A stretch of DNA of 37,395 nucleotides. It comes from Chitinophagaceae bacterium. Lineage in GTDB: Bacteria; Bacteroidota; Bacteroidia; Chitinophagales; Chitinophagaceae. Every line of letters begins with the position of its first letter. The stretch's first letter is position 1. The notes beneath the pieces were generated by a model that saw only the letters and a program-made list of their open reading frames with translations, ran no database searches and was not told the origin of the DNA. This document shows positions 16,598 to 27,330 of the stretch, one piece after another. Where the stretch lies: assembly GCA_947466405.1 (NCBI GenBank), contig CANICR010000009.1, positions 1 to 37,395 of the forward strand, written 5' to 3'. A program made the translations under genes and the position numbers.

Positions 16598-19519
16598 ATG
16601 AGGTTTATTTTAACGGTATTTTTAGGGGTTTTACCCTTTTTGGTTTATTGCCAAGTTGATAATAGTACTAATGCTCAAAAATGGGCAGACAGTGTTTATA
16701 ATAGATTAAGTAATGATGAGCGTATTGGTCAATTAATCGTTACCCGTCTTTCTTCAATGGACGTGAAAACAAAAAAAATAACCTTCTTCTATAATCAAGT
16801 TTCCGATTACATTTCCACCTATAACATTGGAGGAGTTTGTGTATTTCAAGGAAGCCCCTATATCCAAGCTCAATACTTGAATAGTCTTAAAGCTAAGGCA
16901 AAAACGCCTCTATTGATATCCATAGACGGAGAATGGGGAGTTGGGATGCGCATTATTGATAGTGTAATTCCATTGCCAAAGCAAATGATGTTAGGCGCGA
17001 TTCAAAACCCCTTAATTATTTATGAATATGGTAAAATTGTAGCAAATCAATGTAAAAGACTTGGTATACAAATGAACTATGCGCCAGTTATGGACGTAAA
17101 CAACAACCCCAATAATCCGGTTATTAACGATAGAAGTTTTGGCGAAAATAAATATAAGGTGGCGGAATTCGGAAGTCAATATATGAAAGGAATGCAAGAT
17201 AAGGGGGTTTTGGCATGTGCTAAACATTTTCCAGGGCATGGGGATGTTGCTGTAGACTCTCATCTAGATCTTCCCGTAATAAATAAGTCCCTTGAACAAT
17301 TAGACTCATTAGAATTATACCCATTTAAACAGATTTTTAGAGCAGGTGTTGGCAGTGTTATGATTGGACATTTATCAGTCCCTTCTATAGATAATCGAAT
17401 CAATAGGCCTACGTCTTTGTCTAATAAAGCCATCAACGATCTTTTAAAAAATAAGTTGGACTATCAGGGCATTGCTATTACTGATGGCTTGGAAATGCAG
17501 GGTGTAAAAAAATTCTTTCCAAATGGAGAATCTTCGGTGGAATCTTTAATTGCAGGTAATGATTTATTATGCCTGCCAGACAGCATTCCTATGGTAGTAG
17601 AAAAAATAAAAAAAGCTATCATGGAAAATAGATTAAGCTGGGGCGAAATTGAAAATCATTGTAAAAGAGTATTAAAAATGAAGTACAAATATGTACTGCC
17701 CAATAATAATGCTATTGATTTAAATAATTTAACAACAGACCTAAATAAGGATGCATTAAAAATAAAAAAAATGGTAGCCGTAAATGCCATCACATTAATT
17801 GCAAATAAAGACAAGTCGTTTTTCCCACTGCACAATATCAAAGGAGACATTGCTTATGTGGGCATTGGAATTAGTAATGAAAATACATTCGCAAAAGAAA
17901 TGAGAGAAAACTTTTCTGCGGATGTTTTTCTATTCGATTTTAGCAAAAAATCAACTGATTCTATTTCGAATTTACTAAACGAAATTACACTTCATTATAA
18001 AAAAGTCGTCGTTGGTATTCACCAAATTAATCGCGCACCGGCGAGTAATTTCGGAATAAGTAAAGACGCTCTAAGATTTATTGATAGCTTACAACAAAAA
18101 ATTAAAACTATTATTTTTTTATTCGGGAATGCCTACGCGACAAAAAATTGGTGCGATGCTTCTAATTTTGTTCTTTGCTACGAAGATGATAGCATTGTTC
18201 ACAAAACTGCCATTGAATTACTGAAAGGTGAGATATACTATAAAGGATCTTTGCCAGTAACAGTTTGCGATAATTATACCTATGGTTACGGCATTAGATC
18301 AAATCAACGCAATAAAAAATCAGCATTTGAAATACAAGATAACTATAATGAAAGTTTATTTCAACCAATAGATTCGATAATAAATAATGCAATTTCTAAA
18401 AAAGCAATGCCCGGTTGTGAAATTTTGATAGCAAAAGATGGCAATATTATATTCGAAAAAAGCTATGGGCACTATACGTATGAAAATAAAGAAATAGTAA
18501 AAGCATCATCTGTATATGACCTTGCCTCTCTTACTAAAATTCTTTCTACTACATTATGCATTATGAAATTGCATGAAGAAGGAAAATTGGATTTATCAAA
18601 AAAACTCGGCGACTACCTACCTTTAGTAAGAGGGACTGACAAAGAAAACATAATCATTGAAAAACTTTTACTTCATGAAGCTGGATTAATCCCTTTTATT
18701 CCTTTTTATAAAGAAACGCTAAATAAAAAAGGCGAGCCAATAAAAAAATATTACAGTAAATCCTATAATGAAAATGCTAAGAATTGTGTTGCAAATAAAC
18801 TGTTTTGCAGAAATAATTATATAGATACTTTTTATTCGAGATTACTCAATAGCTCAGTTAACCCTAATAAAAGCTATGTATACAGTGACATAGATTTTAT
18901 TTTCTTAGGCATGGTGGTTGAACAAATTAGCGGAATGAAGTTAAATGAGTATGCAGAAAAAATATTTTATACACCAATGGGGCTTCATAATATTGGTTAT
19001 CTGCCGCTCGAAAAAATTGACAAAAAAAATATCGTCCCTTCTACCGTTGAAAATGATTTCAGAAATCAAGAAATACGAGGATATGTGCATGATCAAGGAG
19101 CAGCTATTATGGGGGGCATTGCAGGACATGCGGGATTGTTTTCGAATGCATCAGATATTTCCTCAATTATGCAAATGTTATTAAACGGGGGTCTATGGAA
19201 TGACATTTCTTATTTAAAACGCGAAACTATTAAATTATTTACCAGCTATCAAAGTGAAATAAGTAGAAGAGGGCTAGGTTTTGATAAGACCAAAAAAGAT
19301 AACCTAACATGCGCGGAGCCTTATCCAGCAAAATCTGCTTCAATGGAAACATTTGGCCATACCGGATTCACAGGTACTTGCGCATGGGCCGACCCGGAAA
19401 ATGATTTGATTTTTGTTTTCCTGACTAATAGAATTTTCCCTGCAGATAATGGCGTTTTTAAAACTTTAAATATTAGGTCCGAAATCCTAGAAACGATTTA
19501 TAAAGCTTTATTGAAATAA
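16598..19519 (+). CDS. Exported GH3 (NagZ-like) / beta-lactamase-fold serine hydrolase fusion
   Basis: A 973-residue two-enzyme protein. After a signal peptide (about 1-19), residues about 30-360 form a GH3 beta-N-acetylglucosaminidase-like domain with KHFPGHGD (209-216), the DSH that follows it, and the probable nucleophile D296 in ITDGLEMQ. A GH3 C-terminal-like region follows. Residues about 600-970 form a class C beta-lactamase/PBP4-like domain with S644-L-T-K647, Y762-S-D and H921-T-G. Fusions of this plan are known in Bacteroidota. I infer periplasmic peptidoglycan turnover: removal of GlcNAc plus cleavage or transfer on stem peptides or related esters/amides. It is divergent from mutL. 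The substrate of the C-terminal domain is unproven. Confidence 0.93.
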   Translation: MRFILTVFLGVLPFLVYCQVDNSTNAQKWADSVYNRLSNDERIGQLIVTRLSSMDVKTKKITFFYNQVSDYISTYNIGGVCVFQGSPYIQAQYLNSLKAKAKTPLLISIDGEWGVGMRIIDSVIPLPKQMMLGAIQNPLIIYEYGKIVANQCKRLGIQMNYAPVMDVNNNPNNPVINDRSFGENKYKVAEFGSQYMKGMQDKGVLACAKHFPGHGDVAVDSHLDLPVINKSLEQLDSLELYPFKQIFRAGVGSVMIGHLSVPSIDNRINRPTSLSNKAINDLLKNKLDYQGIAITDGLEMQGVKKFFPNGESSVESLIAGNDLLCLPDSIPMVVEKIKKAIMENRLSWGEIENHCKRVLKMKYKYVLPNNNAIDLNNLTTDLNKDALKIKKMVAVNAITLIANKDKSFFPLHNIKGDIAYVGIGISNENTFAKEMRENFSADVFLFDFSKKSTDSISNLLNEITLHYKKVVVGIHQINRAPASNFGISKDALRFIDSLQQKIKTIIFLFGNAYATKNWCDASNFVLCYEDDSIVHKTAIELLKGEIYYKGSLPVTVCDNYTYGYGIRSNQRNKKSAFEIQDNYNESLFQPIDSIINNAISKKAMPGCEILIAKDGNIIFEKSYGHYTYENKEIVKASSVYDLASLTKILSTTLCIMKLHEEGKLDLSKKLGDYLPLVRGTDKENIIIEKLLLHEAGLIPFIPFYKETLNKKGEPIKKYYSKSYNENAKNCVANKLFCRNNYIDTFYSRLLNSSVNPNKSYVYSDIDFIFLGMVVEQISGMKLNEYAEKIFYTPMGLHNIGYLPLEKIDKKNIVPSTVENDFRNQEIRGYVHDQGAAIMGGIAGHAGLFSNASDISSIMQMLLNGGLWNDISYLKRETIKLFTSYQSEISRRGLGFDKTKKDNLTCAEPYPAKSASMETFGHTGFTGTCAWADPENDLIFVFLTNRIFPADNGVFKTLNIRSEILETIYKALLK

Positions 19520-19577
19520 TCGATCGACTTTAGGTTTATTTATTTTATTTTGTAGAAGATTAACACATCAGATCTCT

Positions 19578-21491
19578 ATGTCAAATTCATATCAAATTAA
19601 TTCAAAAGAAGAATACGATTTGGCTTATAAAAAAAGCATAGAAAATCCAGAAGCTTTTTGGTCTGATGTTGCCGATAATTTTCATTGGCATAAAAAATGG
19701 GATCAGGTTTTACATTGGGATTTCGTTTCGCCAAAAATAGAATGGTTTAAAGGTGGAAAATTAAACATTACAGAAAATTGCCTAGATAGATGGGTAAAAA
19801 GTCAGCCTGATGCTGCTGCAATTATTTGGGAAGCCAATGATCCGAATGAAGAAAGTCGAACCCTAACCTATAAAGAACTTCATTTTAAAGTTTCGCAGTT
19901 CGCTAATGTACTAAAAAATAATGGCGCTCGTAAGGGTGATAGGATTTGTATTTATATGCCTATGGTTCCAGAACTAACCATTGCAATTCTTGCTTGTGCC
20001 AGAATTGGATGCATTCATTCTGTTGTATTTGGTGGATTCTCCGCACAAAGTATATCAGACAGAATACAAGATGCTCAATGTAATATTGTCATAACAGCAG
20101 ATGGCGCATTTCGAGGCAATAAATCAATTCCTCTAAAGTCAATTATTGATGAGGCGCTTATAACATGTCCTTCGGTTAAAAAAGTTATTGTGTTAACAAG
20201 AACATCCATACCCGTTAGTATGTTAAACGGTCGGGATGTATGGTGGGAAGAGGAAATAAAACAAGTCGAAAATAAAGGCAATCCTGAATGTATTGCAGAA
20301 AGTATGGATGCTGAAGATATGCTGTTCATTTTGTACACATCAGGAAGTACTGGAAAACCAAAAGGTGTTGTGCATACTTGTGGCGGATATATGGTTTGGA
20401 CTAACTATACTTTTGTAAACGTTTTTCAATATCAAAAAAGCCAAATACATTTTTGTACTGCTGATATTGGTTGGATAACAGGCCATAGTTACATTATTTA
20501 TGGCCCATTAAGTGCTGGCGCTACTTCGTTAATGTTTGAAGGCATTCCTACTTGGCCAGACTCAGGAAGATTTTGGGACATCATAGAAAAACATAAAGTT
20601 GACATACTGTATACCGCACCAACTGCTATCCGATCTTTAATGGGATTTGGATTAGATCCAATAAAAGAAAAGAATTTGAGTTCATTAAAAATATTAGGTA
20701 CCGTTGGCGAACCAATAAATGAAGAAGCTTGGCATTGGTACAATGAAAATATTGGAAAAAAGAATTGTCCTATTGTAGATACTTGGTGGCAAACGGAAAC
20801 GGGTGGAATTTTAATTTCAAATATTGCTGGAATCACAAAATCAAAACCAACATTTGCTACCCTTCCATTACCGGGTATTCAACCCATTATTGTAGATGAA
20901 AATGGGAATGAGCTTGTTGGTAATAATGTTTCAGGCAATTTATGTATAAAATTTCCTTGGCCTGGAATTTTAAGGACTACTTACGGAGATCATGAAAGAT
21001 GCAGAACTGCCTACTTTTCTACCTACAAAAATTTATACTTTACTGGCGATGGTTGTTTGCGTGATGCAGAAGGTGATTACAGGATTACAGGGAGAGTTGA
21101 TGATGTGCTGAATGTAAGTGGCCACCGCATTGGCACAGCGGAAGTTGAAAATGCTATAAATATGCATTCGGGCGTTGTTGAAAGTGCCATAGTAGGATAT
21201 CCTCACGATATTAAAGGGCAGGGCATTTATGCATTTGTTATATTTAACGGTATTCATACAGATGAAGCACATACCCGTAAAGACATATGCATAACCGTTT
21301 CAAAAATAATTGGAGCAATAGCCAAGCCAGACAAAATTCAATTTGTGAGTGGATTGCCAAAAACGAGAAGTGGAAAAATTATGAGAAGAATATTAAGAAA
21401 AATTGCAGAAGGGGAAACTACTAATTTAGGCGATACTACAACTTTATTAGATCCTGCAGTTGTTGAAGAAATTAAACTGAATAGATTATAA
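19578..21491 (+). CDS. acs: Acetyl-CoA synthetase (AMP-forming)
   Basis: Acs converts acetate, ATP and CoA to acetyl-CoA via acetyl-AMP. The 637-residue protein has the P-loop-like YTSGSTGKPKGVVHT, the acyl-pocket segment DTWWQTETGG (the Trp typical of acetate-specific enzymes), YFTGDGC, and the C-terminal KTRSGKIMRR in which K600 corresponds to the catalytic lysine regulated by acetylation in other bacteria. Length and N-terminus are normal. Its TAA shares its last base with the queA ATG (TAATG), implying translational coupling with a tRNA-modification gene. Confidence 0.97.
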   Translation: MSNSYQINSKEEYDLAYKKSIENPEAFWSDVADNFHWHKKWDQVLHWDFVSPKIEWFKGGKLNITENCLDRWVKSQPDAAAIIWEANDPNEESRTLTYKELHFKVSQFANVLKNNGARKGDRICIYMPMVPELTIAILACARIGCIHSVVFGGFSAQSISDRIQDAQCNIVITADGAFRGNKSIPLKSIIDEALITCPSVKKVIVLTRTSIPVSMLNGRDVWWEEEIKQVENKGNPECIAESMDAEDMLFILYTSGSTGKPKGVVHTCGGYMVWTNYTFVNVFQYQKSQIHFCTADIGWITGHSYIIYGPLSAGATSLMFEGIPTWPDSGRFWDIIEKHKVDILYTAPTAIRSLMGFGLDPIKEKNLSSLKILGTVGEPINEEAWHWYNENIGKKNCPIVDTWWQTETGGILISNIAGITKSKPTFATLPLPGIQPIIVDENGNELVGNNVSGNLCIKFPWPGILRTTYGDHERCRTAYFSTYKNLYFTGDGCLRDAEGDYRITGRVDDVLNVSGHRIGTAEVENAINMHSGVVESAIVGYPHDIKGQGIYAFVIFNGIHTDEAHTRKDICITVSKIIGAIAKPDKIQFVSGLPKTRSGKIMRRILRKIAEGETTNLGDTTTLLDPAVVEEIKLNRL

Positions 21492-22729
21492 TGCACCATA
21501 AATCTCCGAAAGAAATAACTATTGCCGACTTTAGCTATAAGTTGCCCGATGAAAAAATCGCCTTGTTTCCACTAAAAGAAAGAGATCAATCTAAACTACT
21601 TGTCTATAAAAATGGAATTATTGAGGAGGCCATTGTTGAAAATATTACAGACTTTATTCCTCAAAATTCTATACTTGTTTTCAACAATAGCAAAGTTATT
21701 AATGCAAGAATTCGATTTCAAAAAAGTACTGGAAGCAAGATTGAAGTGTTTTGTTTAGAGCCCGCTGAAGAAAATAATGAATACAGCAGCGTCATGAAAA
21801 AGACGAAGTCTGTTAGATGGAAATGCTTTATTGGCGGTGCTTCCAAATGGAAAGATCCATTTATAGAAAAAAATATCAGCGTCTCCAATAACAATATCAA
21901 CTTAAAAGCACAAATCATCAAAGTATTATCCGAAGGATTTATTGTTGAATTTAGCTGGACACCAGAAGAATTTTGTTTTGCAGAAATTGTAGAAGTTGCC
22001 GGCGAAATACCGCTCCCTCCATATATTAAAAGATTGACGGAAAATAATGATGCAGCCAGATATCAAACTATTTATGCAAAGATTGATGGCTCTGTTGCTG
22101 CCCCAACCGCTGGATTACATTTTTCCAAAAAGACATTTAATCAGCTGACTGAAAAGAAAATAAAAATTGTGGATGTTACACTGCATGTAGGCGCTGGCAC
22201 TTTCAAACCAGTACAAGCCGATATGATGGCAGACCATGAAATGCATGCGGAATGGATTGATGTTGATGTGGATTCAATACAAAAACTCATTGACAATAAA
22301 GATAAAATAATTGCCGTAGGTACTACCTCATTGAGAACAATCGAATCGCTTTATTGGCTAGGCGTTAAATCAAAAATAAATCCAACCTCGAAGCAACTAA
22401 ACATTGAACAATGGGAAGTATACAATAACGAATTGTCAAACTCTACATATTCAGTAGAGGAATCATTACATTCCTTAATCGATTGGATTAAAAAAAATAA
22501 CCGAAATAATATTGTTACTCAAACGAAATTATTAATCACTCCAGGCTATCAATTTAAAATAACAAAAGCGATTATTACTAATTTTCATCAGCCTCAATCA
22601 ACATTACTATTATTGATTGCTGCCGCAATTGGTGAGGAATGGAGGAAGTGTTATGATTATGCCCTGTCCAATAATTTTAGATTCTTAAGCTATGGAGATA
22701 CCAGCTTATTGTTTATGGCTGAATGGTAA
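21491..22729 (+). CDS. queA: tRNA preQ1(34) S-adenosylmethionine ribosyltransferase-isomerase
   Basis: QueA transfers and isomerises the ribosyl part of SAM onto 7-aminomethyl-7-deazaguanine at the tRNA wobble position, making epoxyqueuosine. Clear family motifs: the N-terminal FSYKLPDEKIALFP-type opening, VFNNSKVINARI, DGSVAAPTAGLHFS, LHVGAGTFKPVQ and a C-terminal TNFHQPQSTLLLL. At 412 residues it is longer than E. coli QueA (356), mostly through insertions in the middle, which is common in this phylum. It starts on the last base of the acs stop codon and its 3' end overlaps the convergent L,D-transpeptidase gene by 17 bases. Confidence 0.95.
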   Translation: MHHKSPKEITIADFSYKLPDEKIALFPLKERDQSKLLVYKNGIIEEAIVENITDFIPQNSILVFNNSKVINARIRFQKSTGSKIEVFCLEPAEENNEYSSVMKKTKSVRWKCFIGGASKWKDPFIEKNISVSNNNINLKAQIIKVLSEGFIVEFSWTPEEFCFAEIVEVAGEIPLPPYIKRLTENNDAARYQTIYAKIDGSVAAPTAGLHFSKKTFNQLTEKKIKIVDVTLHVGAGTFKPVQADMMADHEMHAEWIDVDVDSIQKLIDNKDKIIAVGTTSLRTIESLYWLGVKSKINPTSKQLNIEQWEVYNNELSNSTYSVEESLHSLIDWIKKNNRNNIVTQTKLLITPGYQFKITKAIITNFHQPQSTLLLLIAAAIGEEWRKCYDYALSNNFRFLSYGDTSLLFMAEW

Positions 22730-23258
22730 CCTTGGTTCCAACGGAAATATAACTGTACAAATCTTTCATTTCTGTATACTTTAAAGAAATGCATCCATCA
22801 GTCCAATTGTAATTATTATCTATTGTCCATTCTTCCTGAGGCCTAGTGCCATGAATAGCAATTCCATCGCCAATTTTTGAATTCCTGGGAATTTTTCCAG
22901 TGGATAACCTGTTTTTAAACTTTAACACATCCTCTTCATTAGGATAATTTAATAATAATTCGGACCCCCATTTCGAATGGATTTTTTTTACGATTACAGT
23001 ATATGTTCCATTTGGAGTTTTTCTGTCGCCTTGGCACATTTTGTCGCTTTGGTCATTGCTGCCAAAAACGATTGGGTAAGTTGCATACCAACCCTCACTA
23101 TCATACACTTTTAATTCGAAATCGCTTTTGTCTATAATAATATAATACCCCGTATCAGTGGAATTGATGAAGCAGCTTTGTATATCATGAGATTTGTAAA
23201 CAAAAGACAAGATGGTACAGCAAAATAAAAGCATCCCAAATGGCAAAATATATTTCAT
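22713..23258 (-). CDS. L,D-transpeptidase (YkuD family)
   Basis: The 181-residue product has a hydrophobic N-terminus (residues about 3-20, signal peptide or anchor) and a YkuD domain: a Gly/Thr-rich strand with KTPNGTYTV, H136 in IAIHGTRP, and the catalytic C156 in the TDGCIS version of the usual SxGCIR motif. The final Arg of that motif is replaced by Ser. The family makes 3-3 peptidoglycan crosslinks or attaches proteins to the wall in the periplasm. A TATCTTTG promoter element precedes it closely. The catalytic His and Cys are present, so it is probably active. Confidence 0.9.
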   Translation of the reverse strand: MKYILPFGMLLFCCTILSFVYKSHDIQSCFINSTDTGYYIIIDKSDFELKVYDSEGWYATYPIVFGSNDQSDKMCQGDRKTPNGTYTVIVKKIHSKWGSELLLNYPNEEDVLKFKNRLSTGKIPRNSKIGDGIAIHGTRPQEEWTIDNNYNWTDGCISLKYTEMKDLYSYISVGTKVTIQP

Positions 23259-23280
23259 ACGACGTTATTATTGCTGATGA

Positions 23281-23288
23281 CAAAGATA
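23281..23288 (-). promoter_or_regulatory. Bacteroidota -7 element (TATCTTTG) for the L,D-transpeptidase gene
   Basis: TATCTTTG on the minus strand, ending 22 bases before the start at 23258, inside the 202-base divergent region shared with kbl. Confidence 0.5.
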
Positions 23289-23439
23289 ATTCAAAATTTA
23301 TAAGGATTTTTGTTAGTAAATTATCAATGATTTCAGCTTGATACAAAATTAATACTAAGTAGATTGATCTTTGTTTATAGAAAAATTGCCTTGAGTGATT
23401 TTTTGTAAAACTACTCATTATTAAATCAAAGAGTGTTAT

Positions 23440-23447
23440 TAGATTTG
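23440..23447 (+). promoter_or_regulatory. Bacteroidota -7 element (TAGATTTG) for kbl
   Basis: TAGATTTG on the plus strand, 13 bases before the kbl ATG, a very short leader. Confidence 0.5.
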
Positions 23448-23460
23448 TAAAAAATAAAAA

Positions 23461-24648
23461 ATGAACACAAACTTTTCAAATAGAATTAGTAAGGAGCTAA
23501 ACGATATTTCTTTGGCTGGTTTAATAAAAACAGAAAGAGTAATTACGAGTGAGCAAGGTGCAGAGATTATTGTGAATGGAAAAATGGTATTGAACTTTTG
23601 CGCCAATAATTACCTTGGCCTATCCTCCCATCCTAAAGTTGTAGAAGCCGCGAAAAAATATATAGACCATAGAGGATTTGGAATGAGTAGCGTACGATTT
23701 ATTTGTGGAACTCAAGATATACATAAAGAACTTGAAGAATCCATCTCAAAATTCTTAGGTACAGAAGATACTATATTATACGCTGCAGCATTTGATGCAA
23801 ATGGTGGCGTTTTTGAACCTTTATTTAATGAGGAAGATGCTATCATAAGCGACGCACTTAATCATGCATCAATTATTGATGGCATTAGATTATGTAAAGC
23901 ACAGCGATATAGGTATGAGCATAATGATATGCAAGATTTAGAAAATAAATTAAAAGAATCTACCCATCTTAGGAGCCGCATCATAGTTACCGACGGTTCT
24001 TTTAGTATGGATGGAACAATTGCTCAACTTGATAAAATATGCGACTTGGCTGATAAATATGATGCGATAGTAATGATTGATGAATGTCATTCATCTGGCT
24101 TTATCGGCAAAACAGGTAGAGGTACACATGAGTATAGAAATGTGATGGGTCGAATTGATATTATTACTGGAACCCTTGGAAAGGCATTGGGAGGAGCAAG
24201 TGGTGGATTTACCTCTGGTAAAAAAGAAATTATTGAAATGCTGCGTCAAAGGAGCAGGCCATATTTATTTAGCAATACATTAGCGCCAAGTATAGTTGGA
24301 GCTTCTATTGCGGTTTTAAAAATGCTCAGCGATACCACTGCCTTAAGAGATAAATTAGAAAAAAATACTAGATTTTTTAGAGATCAAATGTCAGCAGCCG
24401 GATTTGACATAAAACCTGGAGACCATCCTATCGTTCCCATTATGCTCTATGATGCAGTATTAGCACAGCAATTTGCATCAAGACTTCTTGATGAAGGCAT
24501 ATATGCGATTGGATTTTTCTTCCCCGTTGTAGCCAAAGGAAAGGCGCGTATACGCGTACAGTTAAGTGCTGCTCATGAACAATTTCATTTAGAAAAAGCG
24601 ATCAGTGCATTTACTGCTATAGGTAAAGAATTGGGAGTATTGAAATAA
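23461..24648 (+). CDS. kbl: Glycine C-acetyltransferase (2-amino-3-ketobutyrate CoA ligase)
   Basis: A PLP enzyme of the alpha-oxoamine synthase family, 395 residues. It aligns closely with Kbl in NFCANNYLGLSSHP, SVRFICGTQD, ISDALNHASIIDG and DECHSSGF; the PLP lysine is K241 in GTLGKALGGASGG. Kbl converts 2-amino-3-ketobutyrate from threonine dehydrogenase plus CoA to glycine and acetyl-CoA. Serine palmitoyltransferase and 8-amino-7-oxononanoate synthase are related alternatives, but the FCANNYLGL and RFICGTQD phrases favour Kbl. No threonine dehydrogenase gene is in the window. It converges on the ATP synthase operon across a shared hairpin. Confidence 0.95.
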   Translation: MNTNFSNRISKELNDISLAGLIKTERVITSEQGAEIIVNGKMVLNFCANNYLGLSSHPKVVEAAKKYIDHRGFGMSSVRFICGTQDIHKELEESISKFLGTEDTILYAAAFDANGGVFEPLFNEEDAIISDALNHASIIDGIRLCKAQRYRYEHNDMQDLENKLKESTHLRSRIIVTDGSFSMDGTIAQLDKICDLADKYDAIVMIDECHSSGFIGKTGRGTHEYRNVMGRIDIITGTLGKALGGASGGFTSGKKEIIEMLRQRSRPYLFSNTLAPSIVGASIAVLKMLSDTTALRDKLEKNTRFFRDQMSAAGFDIKPGDHPIVPIMLYDAVLAQQFASRLLDEGIYAIGFFFPVVAKGKARIRVQLSAAHEQFHLEKAISAFTAIGKELGVLK

Positions 24649-24677
24649 AAAAACGCCTTAAAGATAAAGGCGTTTGA
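24646..24677 (-). terminator. Terminator between kbl and atpH
   Basis: AAACGCCTT (24651-24659) pairs perfectly with AAGGCGTTT (24667-24675), 9 bp with a 7-base loop. On the minus strand it is followed by seven U's, a strong terminator for the atp operon; on the plus strand the following U-run is weak but it may also serve kbl. Confidence 0.85.
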
Positions 24678-24700
24678 TTCTTATGAATTTATTGCAAATA

Positions 24701-25264
24701 TTACCTTATTGAATGTATATATTCATTGCTTTTGAATTGCTTTTTAACATCGTTCAAGTCTTTCAGAATACTAGCATCGATGAGTGTACCATCCATCTCT
24801 AATGTAAACCCGCCAATCAACTCATCTTTAACCACTGTTTGAAGTGATATTTTCTTTATTGAAGTTGTGTTAGTGATTTTATTAACAATCGAATTTTGCA
24901 AAGCCTCACTCATTGGGATAGCCGTAGTGATTTTTATCTGATGAATATTATTAAGCTTATTGTATTGTTCGATAAATGCTATAGCAATTTCTGGTAAACT
25001 ATACTCTCTTGTTTTGTTTACTAATAATTTTATAAAAGCGGTAGTAATAGTATTTATTTTGTTAGCGGTGATTGCTTCGATTATTTTTTCTTTTTTATCA
25101 GAATTAATTACCGGACTTTTAAGCATTGCAACAAAATCCGGGTTCTGTTTGCAAATTGACTGAAATAATTGAATATCATTATAAACAGATTCCAACTGGT
25201 TTTTCTCGATTGATAAATCAAGCAAACTCTTTGCATACCGTCCTGCTAATCTTGGATTATTCAT
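24701..25264 (-). CDS. atpH: ATP synthase F1 subunit delta
   Basis: The 187-residue product has the OSCP/delta family N-terminus NPRLAGRYAKSLLDLSIEK, the KSPVINSDKK segment and a C-terminal GFTLEMDGTLIDASILKDL that matches the conserved end of the family. Delta links the F1 head to the b-subunit stalk. It follows atpF by 15 bases and is the last gene of the operon: a strong terminator lies directly beyond it, and atpA/atpG, which normally come next, are absent. Confidence 0.94.
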   Translation of the reverse strand: MNNPRLAGRYAKSLLDLSIEKNQLESVYNDIQLFQSICKQNPDFVAMLKSPVINSDKKEKIIEAITANKINTITTAFIKLLVNKTREYSLPEIAIAFIEQYNKLNNIHQIKITTAIPMSEALQNSIVNKITNTTSIKKISLQTVVKDELIGGFTLEMDGTLIDASILKDLNDVKKQFKSNEYIHSIR

Positions 25265-25279
25265 GGTTGAAAAATTGGC

Positions 25280-25774
25280 TTAGTTTAATTTTATTTCTTC
25301 CGCAAGTTTGTTGATATAAGATTCTTGTTGTGATTTATCAGACAACTCTCTTCTTAATATTTTTTCACTTACTTCAACAACCATTTTACCAACTTGGTTT
25401 TTGATATCTGTCAATGCAGCCATTTTTTGATGTTGAATAGATGCATTTGCATCGGCAACTATTCTTGCTGCTTGATTCTTAGCTTCGTCCTTTGCATCGG
25501 CAATCATTTTGTCCTTAATTTCTTTTGCTTCTTTTAACATACTCGCTCTTTCTTCTCTAGCGGTTTGTAATAAAGCCTCATTTTCACTTTTCAATTGCGC
25601 CATTTCGTGCTTTACTTTTTCTGCCGAGGCAATTGAATTTGCGATATTTGACTCACGCTCATTTAATCCATCCAAAATTTGCTTCCAAGCAAACTTTTTA
25701 AGAATAAAAAGAACAATCAAAAAAGCTAAAACTGTCCAAACAATAAGTCCGAGATGCGGTAATAATAAATCCAT
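25280..25774 (-). CDS. atpF: ATP synthase F0 subunit b
   Basis: The 164-residue product has one N-terminal membrane helix (about 8-27, LGLIVWTVLAFLIVLFIL), then a long charged coiled coil, starting with KKFAWKQILDGLNERE, that forms the peripheral stalk. This is the standard b-subunit plan and length. It lies between atpE and atpH; a terminator-like hairpin separates it from atpE, which would lower its transcript level relative to atpE. Confidence 0.95.
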   Translation of the reverse strand: MDLLLPHLGLIVWTVLAFLIVLFILKKFAWKQILDGLNERESNIANSIASAEKVKHEMAQLKSENEALLQTAREERASMLKEAKEIKDKMIADAKDEAKNQAARIVADANASIQHQKMAALTDIKNQVGKMVVEVSEKILRRELSDKSQQESYINKLAEEIKLN

Positions 25775-25793
25775 AGTTATATAATTATTCGCT

Positions 25794-25848
25794 TAAAAAA
25801 TTAAAAAAGATTACTGCATCTGCCGCCCTTTGCATTAGATGCAGTAAT
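25794..25848 (-). terminator. Terminator-like hairpin between atpE and atpF
   Basis: ATTACTGCATCT (25810-25821) pairs perfectly with AGATGCAGTAAT (25837-25848), 12 bp around a 15-base loop. In the transcript it is followed by C, six U's, AA and six more U's. It lies wholly in the 86-base gap after the atpE stop, so it can act as a partial terminator or as a 3'-end stabiliser of atpE mRNA. Confidence 0.8.
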
Positions 25849-25860
25849 AAAGTTTTGTGC

Positions 25861-27263
<1,403 letters not shown>

Positions 27264-27283
27264 ACCGTTTCTTAATTTTGGCG

Positions 27284-27291
27284 CAAAGATA
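27284..27291 (-). promoter_or_regulatory. Bacteroidota -7 element (TATCTTTG) for the atp operon
   Basis: TATCTTTG on the minus strand in the 67-base gap between the ABC exporter and atpB, 20 bases before the atpB ATG. It indicates that atpBEFH has its own promoter and decides the atpB start. Confidence 0.55.
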
Positions 27292-27330
27292 AGGCCATGT
27301 GTCTGAATATAAAAATTAGAAGTGTTTTTT

